Shown in pieces: positions 34,319-43,793 of a stretch of DNA of 64,000 nt (position 1 is its first letter; each line of letters begins with the position of its first letter). This DNA is from Candidatus Latescibacterota bacterium (GTDB lineage Bacteria > JAAXHH01). The DNA lies in assembly GCA_022821085.1 (NCBI GenBank), contig JAJEEG010000006.1, positions 2,129,330-2,193,329 of the forward strand, in the 5' to 3' direction. The notes beneath the pieces are model-generated. The model had not been told where the DNA came from. It ran no database searches and saw only the letters and a program-made list of their open reading frames with translations. Position numbers and translations under genes: made by a program.

Positions 34319-36592
34319 ATGCTTTCACGAGGCGAAGTCAACCGAACCCTCCGGTCGTTCATATTCGCCAGCGGTCTATCGGGCGCCTGGGGACAAATGG
34401 TCGGCATGGGCACGGCCGTCTTCACCGGCTTCGTCCTTTCGCTGGGTGCGGACGCCTCCGATATCGCTTTCTATTCGGCCATTGCGTCGATCCTCGCTCC
34501 CGTCCAGATACTTTCCTCCCTCTTCAGCAGATCCATCGAAAATAAAAAACGCTGGGTCGTGTGGAACGGCATCCTGGAGACGCTGTTCCGCGGGTTGTTG
34601 ATCACCATTCCCTTCCTGTTTGTCGAATCGCTGCACGAACAGATGCTGCTCATCTTCCTCATCGCAGGCCTGGTATCGGGTTATGTCTATTCCCCCTTCT
34701 TTTCGACCTGGGTCGCCGGCACGGTCCCCGAAAACATCCGGGCGCGGTTCACGAGCCGGCAGACCATGGTCAGCAGTCTCGCGGGGATGGCGGTAGGTAT
34801 CATCACGGGACGGTTCGTCGACTGGTTCCCGGACGAAGAGAAGCTGACGGCCTTTGTCGTAGTTTTCGCGGTTGGCACGGTGGTCGGCATATCGGGATAC
34901 CTGGTCATCAGCCGCGCCCCTCATCCTTCACACGCGACCGAGTCGGAAAACCGGAACCCGATCCGGTACCTGACGCAGCCCTTCAAGGATCGCCGGTTCC
35001 GGCAACTGGTCCTCTATTACTCGTCCTGGCAGTTCGCCGTGGGACTTTCCGGTCCGCTCTTCGGCGTGTTCATGCTCGATCGCCTGGGATTCGGGTACAC
35101 CGCCATATCCATGCTGAGCGCCCTGGGGACCCTGGCCACCATCGCGGGATACCGCGCCTGGAGTGTACTCATCGACCGGTTCGGGGGTAAACCCGTGGCA
35201 ATGATCCTCATCGTGCCAGGCGCCCTGAACGCCTTCTTCTGGGGTTTCTGCCAACCGGGAAACCATCTCATGGTCGCCGGCGCCATGGCCGTATCGGGCC
35301 TGATCATGGGCGGAATCGGCCTTTCGGTCACGCCGCTTCTATACGCATTGCTGCCTAAGGGAAACACGGACGAGCGGGTGGCCTACCTTGCATCCTGGTC
35401 CACCTCCATCAACCTCTTATACGCCGGAGGGCCTCTCCTCGGCGGTGTCCTGGTCGCTTCACTCGCCGGCGTTCAGTTCACGGTGGGCGGTTTCCTTATC
35501 CAGGATATCAACCTGATGTTCTTTCTAAGCGGTGTCGCGCGGTTGGTACCGCTGTTCCTCCTTCGTCCCGTTAAGGACTCCCGGTCCATTTCCTCGCAGC
35601 AGCTTCTGACGAACATGTTCCGTGGCAATCTCCTGAGCTACGCCGTAAACTACATCGTGTTCAACGTGGCCACCGCCGAAGACCGACGAGCGAGGGCGGC
35701 CTTCCGGCTGGGCCGTTCGCGCAATCCCATGGCCATCGACCATCTGGTCCACGCCCTTTCCGATGCCAGCGGCAAGGTGCGGCGGCAGGCCGCGCGGGCA
35801 CTGGGGGAAACCGGTTCGGAAGTGGCGGTCGACACACTCATCCGGGAACTCGAGAGTTCTTCCTCGGACATCCGCAGCGAAGCGGCTGAAGCGCTGGGTC
35901 GATTGAAGCACGCCCGGGCGGTGGACCCGCTGGTCGAGGCCCTGGAGGACGAGGACCCCCGCGTGCGGATCAGTGCCATTTCTGGGTTGGGGCAGATCGA
36001 AGGCGACGACGTGCGGGAACTGTTGTTCTGGCATTTCTCGAATAACGTCGACCCGCTGACCTTCCCGACGCTGGTCGAGGCCCTGAGCCACCGCGAGGAC
36101 TACCGCATCATCAAACCGACCTTCGACCGGCTCGGATCCTTCACCTCGCCCGCGGTACGCCTGCAACTGCTCAACAACATCTGCTACACACTGGGCGCCG
36201 GAGACCGTTTCTACAAGCTGCTGTCCATGGAGGAGAACGAGCGTTATGGCGAACTGGAAGGCATGATCAAGCGTACCGTCACCCAGTTCAAGGAATCGAA
36301 GGCCGTTCCCGAAGACACGCGGCGCGGTGTCGAGAGCCTGTTCACCCTTTTCGTACACGCCTACGAGCGCAACGACGTGGAAACCATGATGGAACAGGCC
36401 CGGATGCTGGCCGCGCTGATCCGCGACAGCCACCCCGTTGTCGAGCAGAGCCCGGTTGACACGCTGTCGGTGTACCTTATCATCATGACGATGAACCACT
36501 TCATCGAGAGCGACGCGCACCGGGACCTGCCGGGCGCCCAGGAGATCTTCCTGGCCGTATGCATGCGCCGTATCGCCGCGCTGGTGAGTTGA
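34319..36592 (+). CDS. MFS transporter fused to HEAT repeats
   Basis: A 757-residue protein. Residues about 10-425 form a 12-span major-facilitator-like transporter (for example the SRPHPSHATES-type central loop near 200, and LIDRFGGKPVAMI). Residues about 450-560 are HEAT-like repeats (DHLVHALSDASGKVRRQAARALGETGSEVAV, then SSDIRSEAAEALGRLKHARAV). A further helical region runs to the end. HEAT repeats commonly bind proteins or ligands, so the tail may regulate transport. The following Gfo/Idh gene starts one base after its stop, implying a shared operon and perhaps a shared substrate. Confidence 0.82.
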   Translation: MLSRGEVNRTLRSFIFASGLSGAWGQMVGMGTAVFTGFVLSLGADASDIAFYSAIASILAPVQILSSLFSRSIENKKRWVVWNGILETLFRGLLITIPFLFVESLHEQMLLIFLIAGLVSGYVYSPFFSTWVAGTVPENIRARFTSRQTMVSSLAGMAVGIITGRFVDWFPDEEKLTAFVVVFAVGTVVGISGYLVISRAPHPSHATESENRNPIRYLTQPFKDRRFRQLVLYYSSWQFAVGLSGPLFGVFMLDRLGFGYTAISMLSALGTLATIAGYRAWSVLIDRFGGKPVAMILIVPGALNAFFWGFCQPGNHLMVAGAMAVSGLIMGGIGLSVTPLLYALLPKGNTDERVAYLASWSTSINLLYAGGPLLGGVLVASLAGVQFTVGGFLIQDINLMFFLSGVARLVPLFLLRPVKDSRSISSQQLLTNMFRGNLLSYAVNYIVFNVATAEDRRARAAFRLGRSRNPMAIDHLVHALSDASGKVRRQAARALGETGSEVAVDTLIRELESSSSDIRSEAAEALGRLKHARAVDPLVEALEDEDPRVRISAISGLGQIEGDDVRELLFWHFSNNVDPLTFPTLVEALSHREDYRIIKPTFDRLGSFTSPAVRLQLLNNICYTLGAGDRFYKLLSMEENERYGELEGMIKRTVTQFKESKAVPEDTRRGVESLFTLFVHAYERNDVETMMEQARMLAALIRDSHPVVEQSPVDTLSVYLIIMTMNHFIESDAHRDLPGAQEIFLAVCMRRIAALVS

Positions 36593-36593
36593 C

Positions 36594-37739
36594 ATGAACA
36601 ACACCCGAGAAAAGTTCCACCTGGCCATCGCCGGGGCATGCGGCCGGGGCAAGAGCTTCCGCGCCGCCTGCGACGCCCTGCCGCGGGTCCGCGTCCACGC
36701 CGTGTGCGACGTCGACGCCGGCGCGCTGCCCGCCACCGCGCAGCTGCTGGGCGCCTCCGAACAGTACACCGACTACAATGAAATGCTCGAGCGGTCCGAC
36801 CTCGACGGCGTGATCATCGCCACGCCCATGCCGCTCCACGCGCCGCAGGCCATCGCCGCGCTGGACCGGGGGCTGCACGTATTCAGCGAGGTCCCGGCGG
36901 CGGTTTCGGTCGAGGAGTGCCGGGGTATCGTCCGGGCGGCCCGGGCGGCCCGGGCCTCCGGCCGCGTATACATGATGGGCGAGAACTACACCTACATCCG
37001 GGAGAACGTGCTGGTGAAGGCCCTCGTGAAGGCGGGACATTTCGGCACGCCCTACTACGCCGAGGGGGAATACCTCCATGAGCTCAAAGGGTACGACGAG
37101 CATCGCCTGGCGGCCCGGGGACTGCCGCCCGAGCAGGTCTGGCGCCGCCACTGGCAATCCGGCATCGACGGCATCACCTACGGCACCCACAGCCTGGGCC
37201 CCATCCTCCAGTGGTTCGACGACCGCGTGGCGTACGTGACCTGTCACGGCAGCGGCCACCACTATCTCGACGCGGACGGCAAACCCTACGCCCAGGACAC
37301 GAGCGTCATGCTCTGCAAGATGGCGGGCGGCGGCCTGGCCAAGATCCGCATGGACCTCACCTCCGACCGGCCCCATGCCTTGACCAACTACCAGCTCCAG
37401 GGGACCGACGGCTGCTACGAGTCGGCCCGGGGCCGGGGACAGCCCTACCGCGTCTGGCTCAGGTCCCGTTGCGCGGACGAAAACACGTGGATGGATCTGC
37501 ACGAGCTGGAGTCAGCATTCCTGCCGGACTGGATGCGGGCGGCGGCCGCGAAAGGCGCCGGACACGGCGGGAGCGACTATCACGAACTGGTCGAATTCAT
37601 CGAAGCCGCGGAAGGCCGGCGCAAACCGTCCATCGGCCTGCACGAGGCCATGGACATGACCCTGCCCGGCCTCGTCAGCCAGCAGTCCATCGTCGAGAAC
37701 GGCAGTTCGTTGCCTGTGCCGGATTCGAGGGAGTGGTAG
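36594..37739 (+). CDS. Gfo/Idh/MocA-family oxidoreductase
   Basis: A 381-residue oxidoreductase with an N-terminal nucleotide-binding segment (HLAIAGACGRGKSFRAACDAL), which is a variant of the usual GxGxxG, and a VFSEVPAAVSVEECRG stretch in the place of the EKP motif. The Lys is replaced by Val, so catalysis may be altered. The C-terminal domain holds GENYTYIRENVLVK and YGTHSLGPILQWF. It is translationally adjacent to the MFS-HEAT gene, one base apart. Confidence 0.82.
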   Translation: MNNTREKFHLAIAGACGRGKSFRAACDALPRVRVHAVCDVDAGALPATAQLLGASEQYTDYNEMLERSDLDGVIIATPMPLHAPQAIAALDRGLHVFSEVPAAVSVEECRGIVRAARAARASGRVYMMGENYTYIRENVLVKALVKAGHFGTPYYAEGEYLHELKGYDEHRLAARGLPPEQVWRRHWQSGIDGITYGTHSLGPILQWFDDRVAYVTCHGSGHHYLDADGKPYAQDTSVMLCKMAGGGLAKIRMDLTSDRPHALTNYQLQGTDGCYESARGRGQPYRVWLRSRCADENTWMDLHELESAFLPDWMRAAAAKGAGHGGSDYHELVEFIEAAEGRRKPSIGLHEAMDMTLPGLVSQQSIVENGSSLPVPDSREW

Positions 37740-37770
37740 GTTTTTGAGATTCGCAGGTAGATTACGTTGT

Positions 37771-37885
37771 ACCTCGCCGTCCCGTCGGCTATACATTGAC
37801 GATACGCTAAACCTCGCCGATCCGTCGGCTATACATTGACTATACGCTAAGCTGTGCGCACGTCTATACATTGACCATACGCGAA
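37771..37885. repeat. 40-bp tandem repeats upstream of the first D-TA-like gene
   Basis: Two 40-bp units differing at only a few positions (37771-37810, 37811-37850) and a diverged third (37851-37885). Each contains CTATACATTGAC followed by ATACGC. They lie 40-150 bases before the start codon, so they could be iterated regulator sites. Confidence 0.85.
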
Positions 37886-37922
37886 CCAGCTCGCGTCTAT
37901 CGAGTATTCTGGAGTTTGCCTC

Positions 37923-39011
37923 ATGGCCCGTCCCGGCAGTCCGATCGAAGACATCGACACCCCGGCCCTGGTGATCGACCTGGATCGGATGGAAGGCAAC
38001 ATCGCCCGCATGGCGGCGTTCTTCGCCGACAAGGACGCCTACCTGCGACCCCACACCAAGACGCACAAGACGCCGGTCCTGGCCCACCGGCAGATCGAGG
38101 CCGGCGCCCGGGGCGTCACCTGCGCCAAGCTGGGCGAGGCCGAGGTCATGGCGGCGGCGGGCATACGCGACATCCTCGTGGCCAACCAGGTCGTCGGACG
38201 CGTCAAGATCGACCGCCTGGTCGCCCTCGCGCGCCATTCGGACGTCATCGTCGCCTCGGACCACGAAGAGAACGTACGGGAGATCTCCGAAGCGGCGCTG
38301 ACCGCCGGCACGCGCGTGAACATGATCATCGAGGTCGACGTGGGCATGGAGCGCTGCGGCGTGCCGCCCGGCGAACCCGCATGGCAACTCGCCCAGGCCA
38401 TCGACCGGCATCCCGGCGTCGTCTTCCGCGGGGTGATGGGCTACGAGGGCCACATCATCGGCAACCCGAACGACGAGGAGCGCTACGCCGGCTGCCGGGC
38501 GTCCATGACCATGCTGACCCAGACGGCCGATTACATCCGCGAGCGGGGCCTTCCCGTGGACCTGGTCAGCGGCGGAGGCACGGGGACGTACAAGGTCACC
38601 GGCACGTTTCCGGGCGTGAACGAAGTGCAGGCGGGGTCCTACATCCTGATGGACGGCACCTACCAGAAGCGCATTCCCGAATTCGACTGCGCGCTCACCA
38701 TCTACGCCACCATCGTCAGCCGACCCGGCGACGAACTCGCCGTCGCCGACGCGGGCCTGAAGACCATGACGAACGACATGGGGCTGCAGACCGTCCGCGG
38801 CGTGGAAGGCGCGTCCATCCTGCGCCAGTCCGAGGAACACGTCAAGATCGAGCTGCCCGGCGCGTCCTGTACCTTGCGGCCGGGCGACAAGTTCCACATC
38901 GTCCCGAGCCACTGCTGCACGACCATCAACCTCCACGACCGGTTCTACGGCGTGCGCAACGGAACGGTCGAATCCGTCTGGGACATCGCGGCGCGCGGGA
39001 AGTTACAGTAA
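37923..39011 (+). CDS. D-threonine aldolase/DSD1-type PLP enzyme
   Basis: A 362-residue alanine-racemase-fold PLP enzyme. The N-terminal strand DIDTPALVIDLDRMEGNI and the LRPHTKTHK motif place the cofactor lysine at Lys46. The C-terminal metal pair typical of D-serine dehydratase/D-threonine aldolase is seen as His-x-Cys in PSHCCTT. Members cleave D-threonine-like beta-hydroxy amino acids or deaminate D-serine. A second family member follows ten bases downstream, so the two are cotranscribed. The 40-bp repeat array is directly upstream. Confidence 0.88.
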   Translation: MARPGSPIEDIDTPALVIDLDRMEGNIARMAAFFADKDAYLRPHTKTHKTPVLAHRQIEAGARGVTCAKLGEAEVMAAAGIRDILVANQVVGRVKIDRLVALARHSDVIVASDHEENVREISEAALTAGTRVNMIIEVDVGMERCGVPPGEPAWQLAQAIDRHPGVVFRGVMGYEGHIIGNPNDEERYAGCRASMTMLTQTADYIRERGLPVDLVSGGGTGTYKVTGTFPGVNEVQAGSYILMDGTYQKRIPEFDCALTIYATIVSRPGDELAVADAGLKTMTNDMGLQTVRGVEGASILRQSEEHVKIELPGASCTLRPGDKFHIVPSHCCTTINLHDRFYGVRNGTVESVWDIAARGKLQ

Positions 39012-39020
39012 GGAGCACCC

Positions 39021-40121
39021 ATGGATCCCCGATACTTCGTAGCCAACGTCGATGAAATCCCCAGTCCGTCCATGCTGGTCTACCGCGAGCGACTCAGGGA
39101 GAACATCGACCGGACCCTGGCGATCGCGGGCGGTCCGGAACGCCTGCGTCCCCACATTAAGACCCACAAGATGCGGGCCGTCATCGAGATGCAGCGCGAG
39201 GTCGGGATCGACAAGTTCAAGTGCGCCACGATCTACGAGGCGCGGATGCTGGCGGAAATGGGCGTGGAGGACGTTTTCATCGCCTACCAGATGATCGGGC
39301 CCAACATCCGACGCCTGGTCGAGCTCGCCGGCCGTTTTCCCGGGACGGCCTTCCGCTGCATGGTGGACGATGCGGGCGCGGCCGAGGCGCTGTCGGCGGC
39401 AGCCGCCGGCGCGGGCGTGACCATCGACGTCCTGCTGGACTTCGACGTGGGCCAGCACCGCACGGGGATCGCCGCCGGTCCGGAAGCGCTCGAGCTCTAT
39501 GCGCTGCTCGACCGCCTGCCCGGGGTCACGGCGGGCGGCCTGCACGGCTACGACGGCCACAACCACCAGGAAGACATCGAAGAACGCCGGCAGGCCTGCG
39601 GCGGCGCGCTGGACCAGGTACGGTCGTTCCAGGCCAGGCTGGAGTCCCGCGGCCTGCCCGTGCCGCGCCGCGTCATGGGCGGTTCCATATCCTTCCCGTG
39701 CTATGCCCCGGCCGAAGACGTGGAGCCCTCGCCCGGTACCTCGGTGTTCTGGGACTGGGGATACGCCAGCCGCTTTCCCGACCTGCCCTTCGAAGCCGCG
39801 GCCCTGCTCCTCAGCCGCATCATCAGCATTCCCACGCCGACGCGCGTGACCCTCGACCTGGGCAACAAGGCCATCGCCTCGGATCCGGCCGGGCAGCGCG
39901 GCCTCGCCTGGAACCTTCCCGGCGCCGAACCAGGCCAGCACAACGAGGAACACTGGATCATGGACTGCCCGGACAGCTCCGGCCTGTCGGTCGGCGATCC
40001 CATATACGTCTTCCCCACCCACGTGTGCCCCTGCACCGCGCTGCATCGACAGGTCTACGTGATCGACGGCGACGGCCGCTGCCGGGAGCAGTGGACGGTC
40101 GACGCGCGGGACCGGGAATAG
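39021..40121 (+). CDS. D-threonine aldolase/DSD1-type PLP enzyme, second copy
   Basis: A 366-residue relative of the preceding gene. Its cofactor lysine is Lys47 in LRPHIKTHK and the metal pair is His-x-Cys in PTHVCPC. The two differ widely elsewhere, so this is an old divergence rather than a fresh duplication; they may act on different D-beta-hydroxy amino acids or form a heteromer. AGGAG precedes the ATG. Confidence 0.86.
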   Translation: MDPRYFVANVDEIPSPSMLVYRERLRENIDRTLAIAGGPERLRPHIKTHKMRAVIEMQREVGIDKFKCATIYEARMLAEMGVEDVFIAYQMIGPNIRRLVELAGRFPGTAFRCMVDDAGAAEALSAAAAGAGVTIDVLLDFDVGQHRTGIAAGPEALELYALLDRLPGVTAGGLHGYDGHNHQEDIEERRQACGGALDQVRSFQARLESRGLPVPRRVMGGSISFPCYAPAEDVEPSPGTSVFWDWGYASRFPDLPFEAAALLLSRIISIPTPTRVTLDLGNKAIASDPAGQRGLAWNLPGAEPGQHNEEHWIMDCPDSSGLSVGDPIYVFPTHVCPCTALHRQVYVIDGDGRCREQWTVDARDRE

Positions 40122-40223
40122 GGTTCAGCCAAGCACGATTCCGGTCCGCCGCCACGCGCGAAACCTCCTCCGAAGTCCCCTCTCAGTTATGTGACAAACG
40201 TGTTACGATTTTTCACTTTCCTA

Positions 40224-40252
40224 TTGACGAAGTGACGTAAATACATTATCTT
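40224..40252 (+). promoter_or_regulatory. Promoter of the crotonase gene
   Basis: TTGACG (40224-40229), 17-base spacer, TATCTT (40247-40252). The leader would be about 90 bases. Confidence 0.6.
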
Positions 40253-40347
40253 AAACTGTTCGCGCTTTTTGCGAAAACCGGGTCGCGTTCCATAGGAATC
40301 GTCCCGGTGGATTGGGTTGTTTCCGGACACGTCGACAAGGCGCTTGC

Positions 40348-41127
40348 ATGTCGTTTGAGCAGATCCTCATCACGCGGGACGGCGGGGTGGCCACGATCAC
40401 GATTAACCACCCTCCCTTGAACGTGCTCAGCGCCCAGGTCGGACGAGAGCTCGGTGAAGCGCTCGACCGGATTGACGACGACCCGGACGCTTCCGTGGTG
40501 ATACTCACGGGGAGCGGCGACCGGGCCTTTGCCGCCGGGGCCGACATCCGGGAACTTCAGCGGCTGTCGGGTTCGGACGCCGAGGAAATGACCCATCGCT
40601 GGCATCGTCTCTTCCGGCGGATCGAAGGATTCAGGCTGCCGGTCATTGCCGCCGTGAACGGGGTGGCGCTCGGAGGCGGATGCGAACTGGCCATGGCGTG
40701 CGACATTCGTTACGCCTCGGAGAAAGCCCGGTTCGGCCAGCCGGAAATCAACCTTGGCCTGGTCCCGGGATGGGGCGGCACGCAGCGGTTGCCGCGGCTC
40801 ATCGGCCGGGGACGGGCCCTCGAGTTGATGTTGACGGGCGATATGTTCGATGCCGCCGAGGCCCATCGCCTCGGGCTCGTCAATCGCGTTACGGCGCCGG
40901 AAGACCTGATGGAGACGGTCGGGGAACTGGCCGGGCGCATGGCCGCCAAGGGCGGGGTGGCGCTGGCTTCCATCAAGACCTGCGTCAACGAAGGGCTGGA
41001 CCAGGGGCTGGACGAAGCCCTGGCGCTGGAAGCCCGAGAATTCGGAGCGGTGAGCTCCACAGAGGACAAGGCGGAAGGCATCGCGGCGTTTCTCGAGAAA
41101 CGTCCCGCGGCATTCCGGGGTCGCTGA
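40348..41127 (+). CDS. Enoyl-CoA hydratase/isomerase (crotonase family)
   Basis: A 259-residue crotonase. The oxyanion-hole segment AAGADIRELQ (about 62-71) and both catalytic glutamates, Glu113 (GGGCELAM) and Glu133 (QPEINLGLVPGWGG), are present at the usual 20-residue spacing. It therefore should hydrate 2-enoyl-CoA, most likely in fatty-acid or amino-acid degradation. Start at the ATG after ACAAGGCG, 12 codons inside the longest frame. Confidence 0.92.
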   Translation: MSFEQILITRDGGVATITINHPPLNVLSAQVGRELGEALDRIDDDPDASVVILTGSGDRAFAAGADIRELQRLSGSDAEEMTHRWHRLFRRIEGFRLPVIAAVNGVALGGGCELAMACDIRYASEKARFGQPEINLGLVPGWGGTQRLPRLIGRGRALELMLTGDMFDAAEAHRLGLVNRVTAPEDLMETVGELAGRMAAKGGVALASIKTCVNEGLDQGLDEALALEAREFGAVSSTEDKAEGIAAFLEKRPAAFRGR

Positions 41128-41204
41128 GTCGAGGCGTGCGCACTCAATAATCGACCTGGATTTCATCGGTAACCATGGGCACGCGGCAGGAAGAGAGCGA
41201 TCGT

Positions 41205-41525
41205 ATGCAGCTACTGGGACCCACCGAGGGCGAATACATTCAGGTAACAGGCGAATTCGAAAAGCGTGAAGCCATCGAGTTCTGCGTTCAGGATCTGAAC
41301 AGCAAGAACATGGAATTCGGCGTCTGCGAGCAGGACGGCAAGTTCTTCGTGGCCCGGGTCATCGTGCCGGACGAAGAGATCGATACCCGCTCCAAGATCG
41401 TCACGGTGCGCAGCGACCGGGTGGACATACACGGGAATCCGCGCGGGATCATCCGCAAGGGTGTATACAACTTCGTGGAATGGTACGAGGGCGGAGAAGT
41501 CACCGCCCAGGAAGCCGCCGTTTAA
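41205..41525 (+). CDS. Uncharacterised small protein, 106 aa
   Basis: Begins MQLLGPTEGEYIQVTGEFEK and is predicted alpha/beta, with two strands (EFGVCEQDGKFFVARVIVPDE and KIVTVRSDRVDIHGN) around a short helix. No signal peptide or membrane span. A GGAAGAG site decides the start over an in-frame ATG ten codons upstream. It lies about 80 bases after the crotonase gene and before a terminator, so it may be the end of that transcript. No family is recognised. Confidence 0.6.
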   Translation: MQLLGPTEGEYIQVTGEFEKREAIEFCVQDLNSKNMEFGVCEQDGKFFVARVIVPDEEIDTRSKIVTVRSDRVDIHGNPRGIIRKGVYNFVEWYEGGEVTAQEAAV

Positions 41526-41697
41526 ATCACGGGCCGGTCTGATCCGACCCGGTGTGACCCCTTCACTTTGCAGGGGCCGCTCCGGCGAGTCAGCATCCGT
41601 ACAAAGACCTACCCGGCCCGGATAAGCCTGGACAGGCCTGTGCCTGACCGGATCTCACGTATACAAAATGCCCGACTGAGTGCATCCCACTCGGCGA

Positions 41698-41735
41698 AAC
41701 CATGGAAGCTATCGGCCAGCCTTCCATGGTTTTTT
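41698..41735 (+). terminator. Rho-independent terminator
   Basis: An 11-bp stem (AACCATGGAAG paired with CTTCCATGGTT) encloses a 12-base loop and is followed by a run of T. It ends the crotonase/106-residue-protein unit. The flanking intergenic DNA (41526-41833) holds nothing else I can support. Confidence 0.85.
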
Positions 41736-41833
41736 AGTAATATCCGGGTTTGTTTCGCGGACGCGACCTCCGTGAACACGACTCCGCGCGCATACCTTCG
41801 GCGACCACGATCTCCATAAACACGACTTGACCC

Positions 41834-43780
41834 ATGCCGCTCCTATCCTTCCATAAGGTCACGAAATACTACGGCGCGCAGTGTGTCCTGCAGGGCATCA
41901 GCTGGGGCATCGACCCCGGCCAGCACGTGGGCCTGATCGGTTCAAACGGGACCGGCAAGACGACCATGCTGCAGCTCATCACCGGCGACCTGTCGCCGGA
42001 CGAGGGCGAGATCTCCCGCCGGCGGGACCTCCGGACCGGCTACCTGACCCAGGACGCGCACCTGACCGCGACCAACTCGGTTCTGGACGAGGCGCTGAGC
42101 AGCTTCGAGCGCATTCACGCGCTGGAAAAGCAGCTGCGCGAGGCCGAAGCCGCGCTGGAAAAGGCGAAGGGCGATGCGGAGGAAACCGAGCGCCGGCTCG
42201 GGCAGTACGGCCGGCTGACGGAAGCCTTCGAGCAGGCCGGCGGTTACACCTACGCGCACCGCGCAAAGACCGTGCTCCACGGCCTGGGTTTCAAGGAGGA
42301 AGACCTGCCCCTTCCGGTCAACGTGCTGAGCGGCGGCCAGAAGACGCGCCTTCGCCTGGGCAAGCTGCTGCTGGGGGACGCGGACCTGCTGCTGCTGGAC
42401 GAGCCTGAAAGCCACCTGGACGTGGCCGCGACGGAGTGGCTGGAGGAGTACATCACCGACCACCCGGCGGCGATCCTGCTCGTTTCCCACGACCGCTACT
42501 TCCTCGACCGGACCGTGAACCGGATCGCCGAGTTGGAAGACCTGGGGCTGCAGAACTTCCCCGGCAACTACACCCGGGCCATGGAGGTCAAGGCCGAACG
42601 CCTCAAATCGCAGCAGCGGGCGTACGACCAGCAGCAGGCCTTCATCAAGGAGCGCGAAGAGTTCATCCGCCGGACCATCGAGGGCGTCAAGACCAAGCAG
42701 GCCCAGGGGCGCCGCAGCCACCTGGCGCGACTGAATCGCCTCGAGAAGCCGCGGACGAAGCACCGGTCGGCCTCCCTGAACTTCGGGGCGATGAGGCGCA
42801 GCGGCCGGGATGTCCTCGCACTCGATAACGTATCTAAGAGCTACGGCACGCGGACGCTGTTCTCGGAGCTGCACTTCACCCAGCACCTGGGCGACCGCGT
42901 AGGCCTGATCGGGTACAACGGCGCGGGCAAGACCACGCTGCTCCGCATGATCGTGGGCCAGGAGACGCCTTCGTCCGGGACCATCCGCCTGGGCACGGGC
43001 GTGGACATCGGCTACTACGACCAGGAACGGGCCAGCCTGACGGGCGAGCGGTCCGTGCTGAACGAACTCTGGTCGGTCAGGCCGGGCATGAACGAGGGTA
43101 CCGTCCGCAACCTCCTCGGCCGGTTCCTCTTCCGGGGAGACGATGTCTTCAAGCAGGTGAACCTGCTGAGCGGCGGGGAGCAGGGACGCCTGGCGCTGGC
43201 CAAGCTGATCCTGGAGGAACCGAACTTCCTTGTACTGGACGAGCCGACCAACCACCTCGACATCCTCTCCCGGCAGGCCCTCGAACAGGCCCTGGCCGAC
43301 TACCCCGGCACGCTCATGGTGGCGTCCCACGACCGGTACTTCCTCGACCAGATGGTCAGCGCGCTGCTGATCTTCGAACAGGACGGCGTCCGCCACTGGG
43401 AAGGCACCTACTCGGAATACCGGGCCTTCAATGAGGAGCAGCGCCTCGCCGCCGTCAGGGCGAAGGAGAAGAAACCGCGCCGCAGGGCCGGGGCGGCTGG
43501 CGATGGTGCCGGAACGGCTGGCGGGAGCGCTGCCGGGACGGCCTACGATCCCCGGAAGAAGGAACGCAGGGAGCAACGGATGATGGCCGAGGCGCTGGAG
43601 GCGGCCATCCGGAAGAAGGAGGCGGAGATCGCCCGCCTCGAGGGCGACCTGGGCGAGGAAGGGACCTTCTCCGACCGCGAGCAGGTCGAACGGGTCGGCA
43701 GCGCCTACATGCGCGCCCGCCAGGAACTGGAGGACCTCTACCTGGAGTGGGAGGTCGTCGCCATGGAACTGGAAGATTAG
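41834..43780 (+). CDS. ABC-F family ATPase
   Basis: A 648-residue soluble protein with two ABC domains and no membrane spans, the architecture of ABC-F translation factors that act at the ribosomal E site. Walker A sequences are GSNGTGKTT (about 36-44) and GYNGAGKTT (about 358-366). Signatures are LSGGQ and LSGGEQ, with Walker B/D-loops LLDEPESHLD and VLDEPTNHLD. The interdomain linker (FIKEREEFIRRTIEG) is helical, and the C-terminal region is a basic, Ala/Gly-rich then coiled-coil arm. It is followed by ypdA, 13 bases after its stop. Sub-type (Uup, EttA-like or other) is not assigned. Confidence 0.9.
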   Translation: MPLLSFHKVTKYYGAQCVLQGISWGIDPGQHVGLIGSNGTGKTTMLQLITGDLSPDEGEISRRRDLRTGYLTQDAHLTATNSVLDEALSSFERIHALEKQLREAEAALEKAKGDAEETERRLGQYGRLTEAFEQAGGYTYAHRAKTVLHGLGFKEEDLPLPVNVLSGGQKTRLRLGKLLLGDADLLLLDEPESHLDVAATEWLEEYITDHPAAILLVSHDRYFLDRTVNRIAELEDLGLQNFPGNYTRAMEVKAERLKSQQRAYDQQQAFIKEREEFIRRTIEGVKTKQAQGRRSHLARLNRLEKPRTKHRSASLNFGAMRRSGRDVLALDNVSKSYGTRTLFSELHFTQHLGDRVGLIGYNGAGKTTLLRMIVGQETPSSGTIRLGTGVDIGYYDQERASLTGERSVLNELWSVRPGMNEGTVRNLLGRFLFRGDDVFKQVNLLSGGEQGRLALAKLILEEPNFLVLDEPTNHLDILSRQALEQALADYPGTLMVASHDRYFLDQMVSALLIFEQDGVRHWEGTYSEYRAFNEEQRLAAVRAKEKKPRRRAGAAGDGAGTAGGSAAGTAYDPRKKERREQRMMAEALEAAIRKKEAEIARLEGDLGEEGTFSDREQVERVGSAYMRARQELEDLYLEWEVVAMELED

Positions 43781-43793
43781 GATCGGAGGAATC

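Noticed and set aside
37771-37885. CRISPR array
   Set aside because: The units are contiguous 40-bp tandem repeats without spacers, only three copies, and no cas genes are present.
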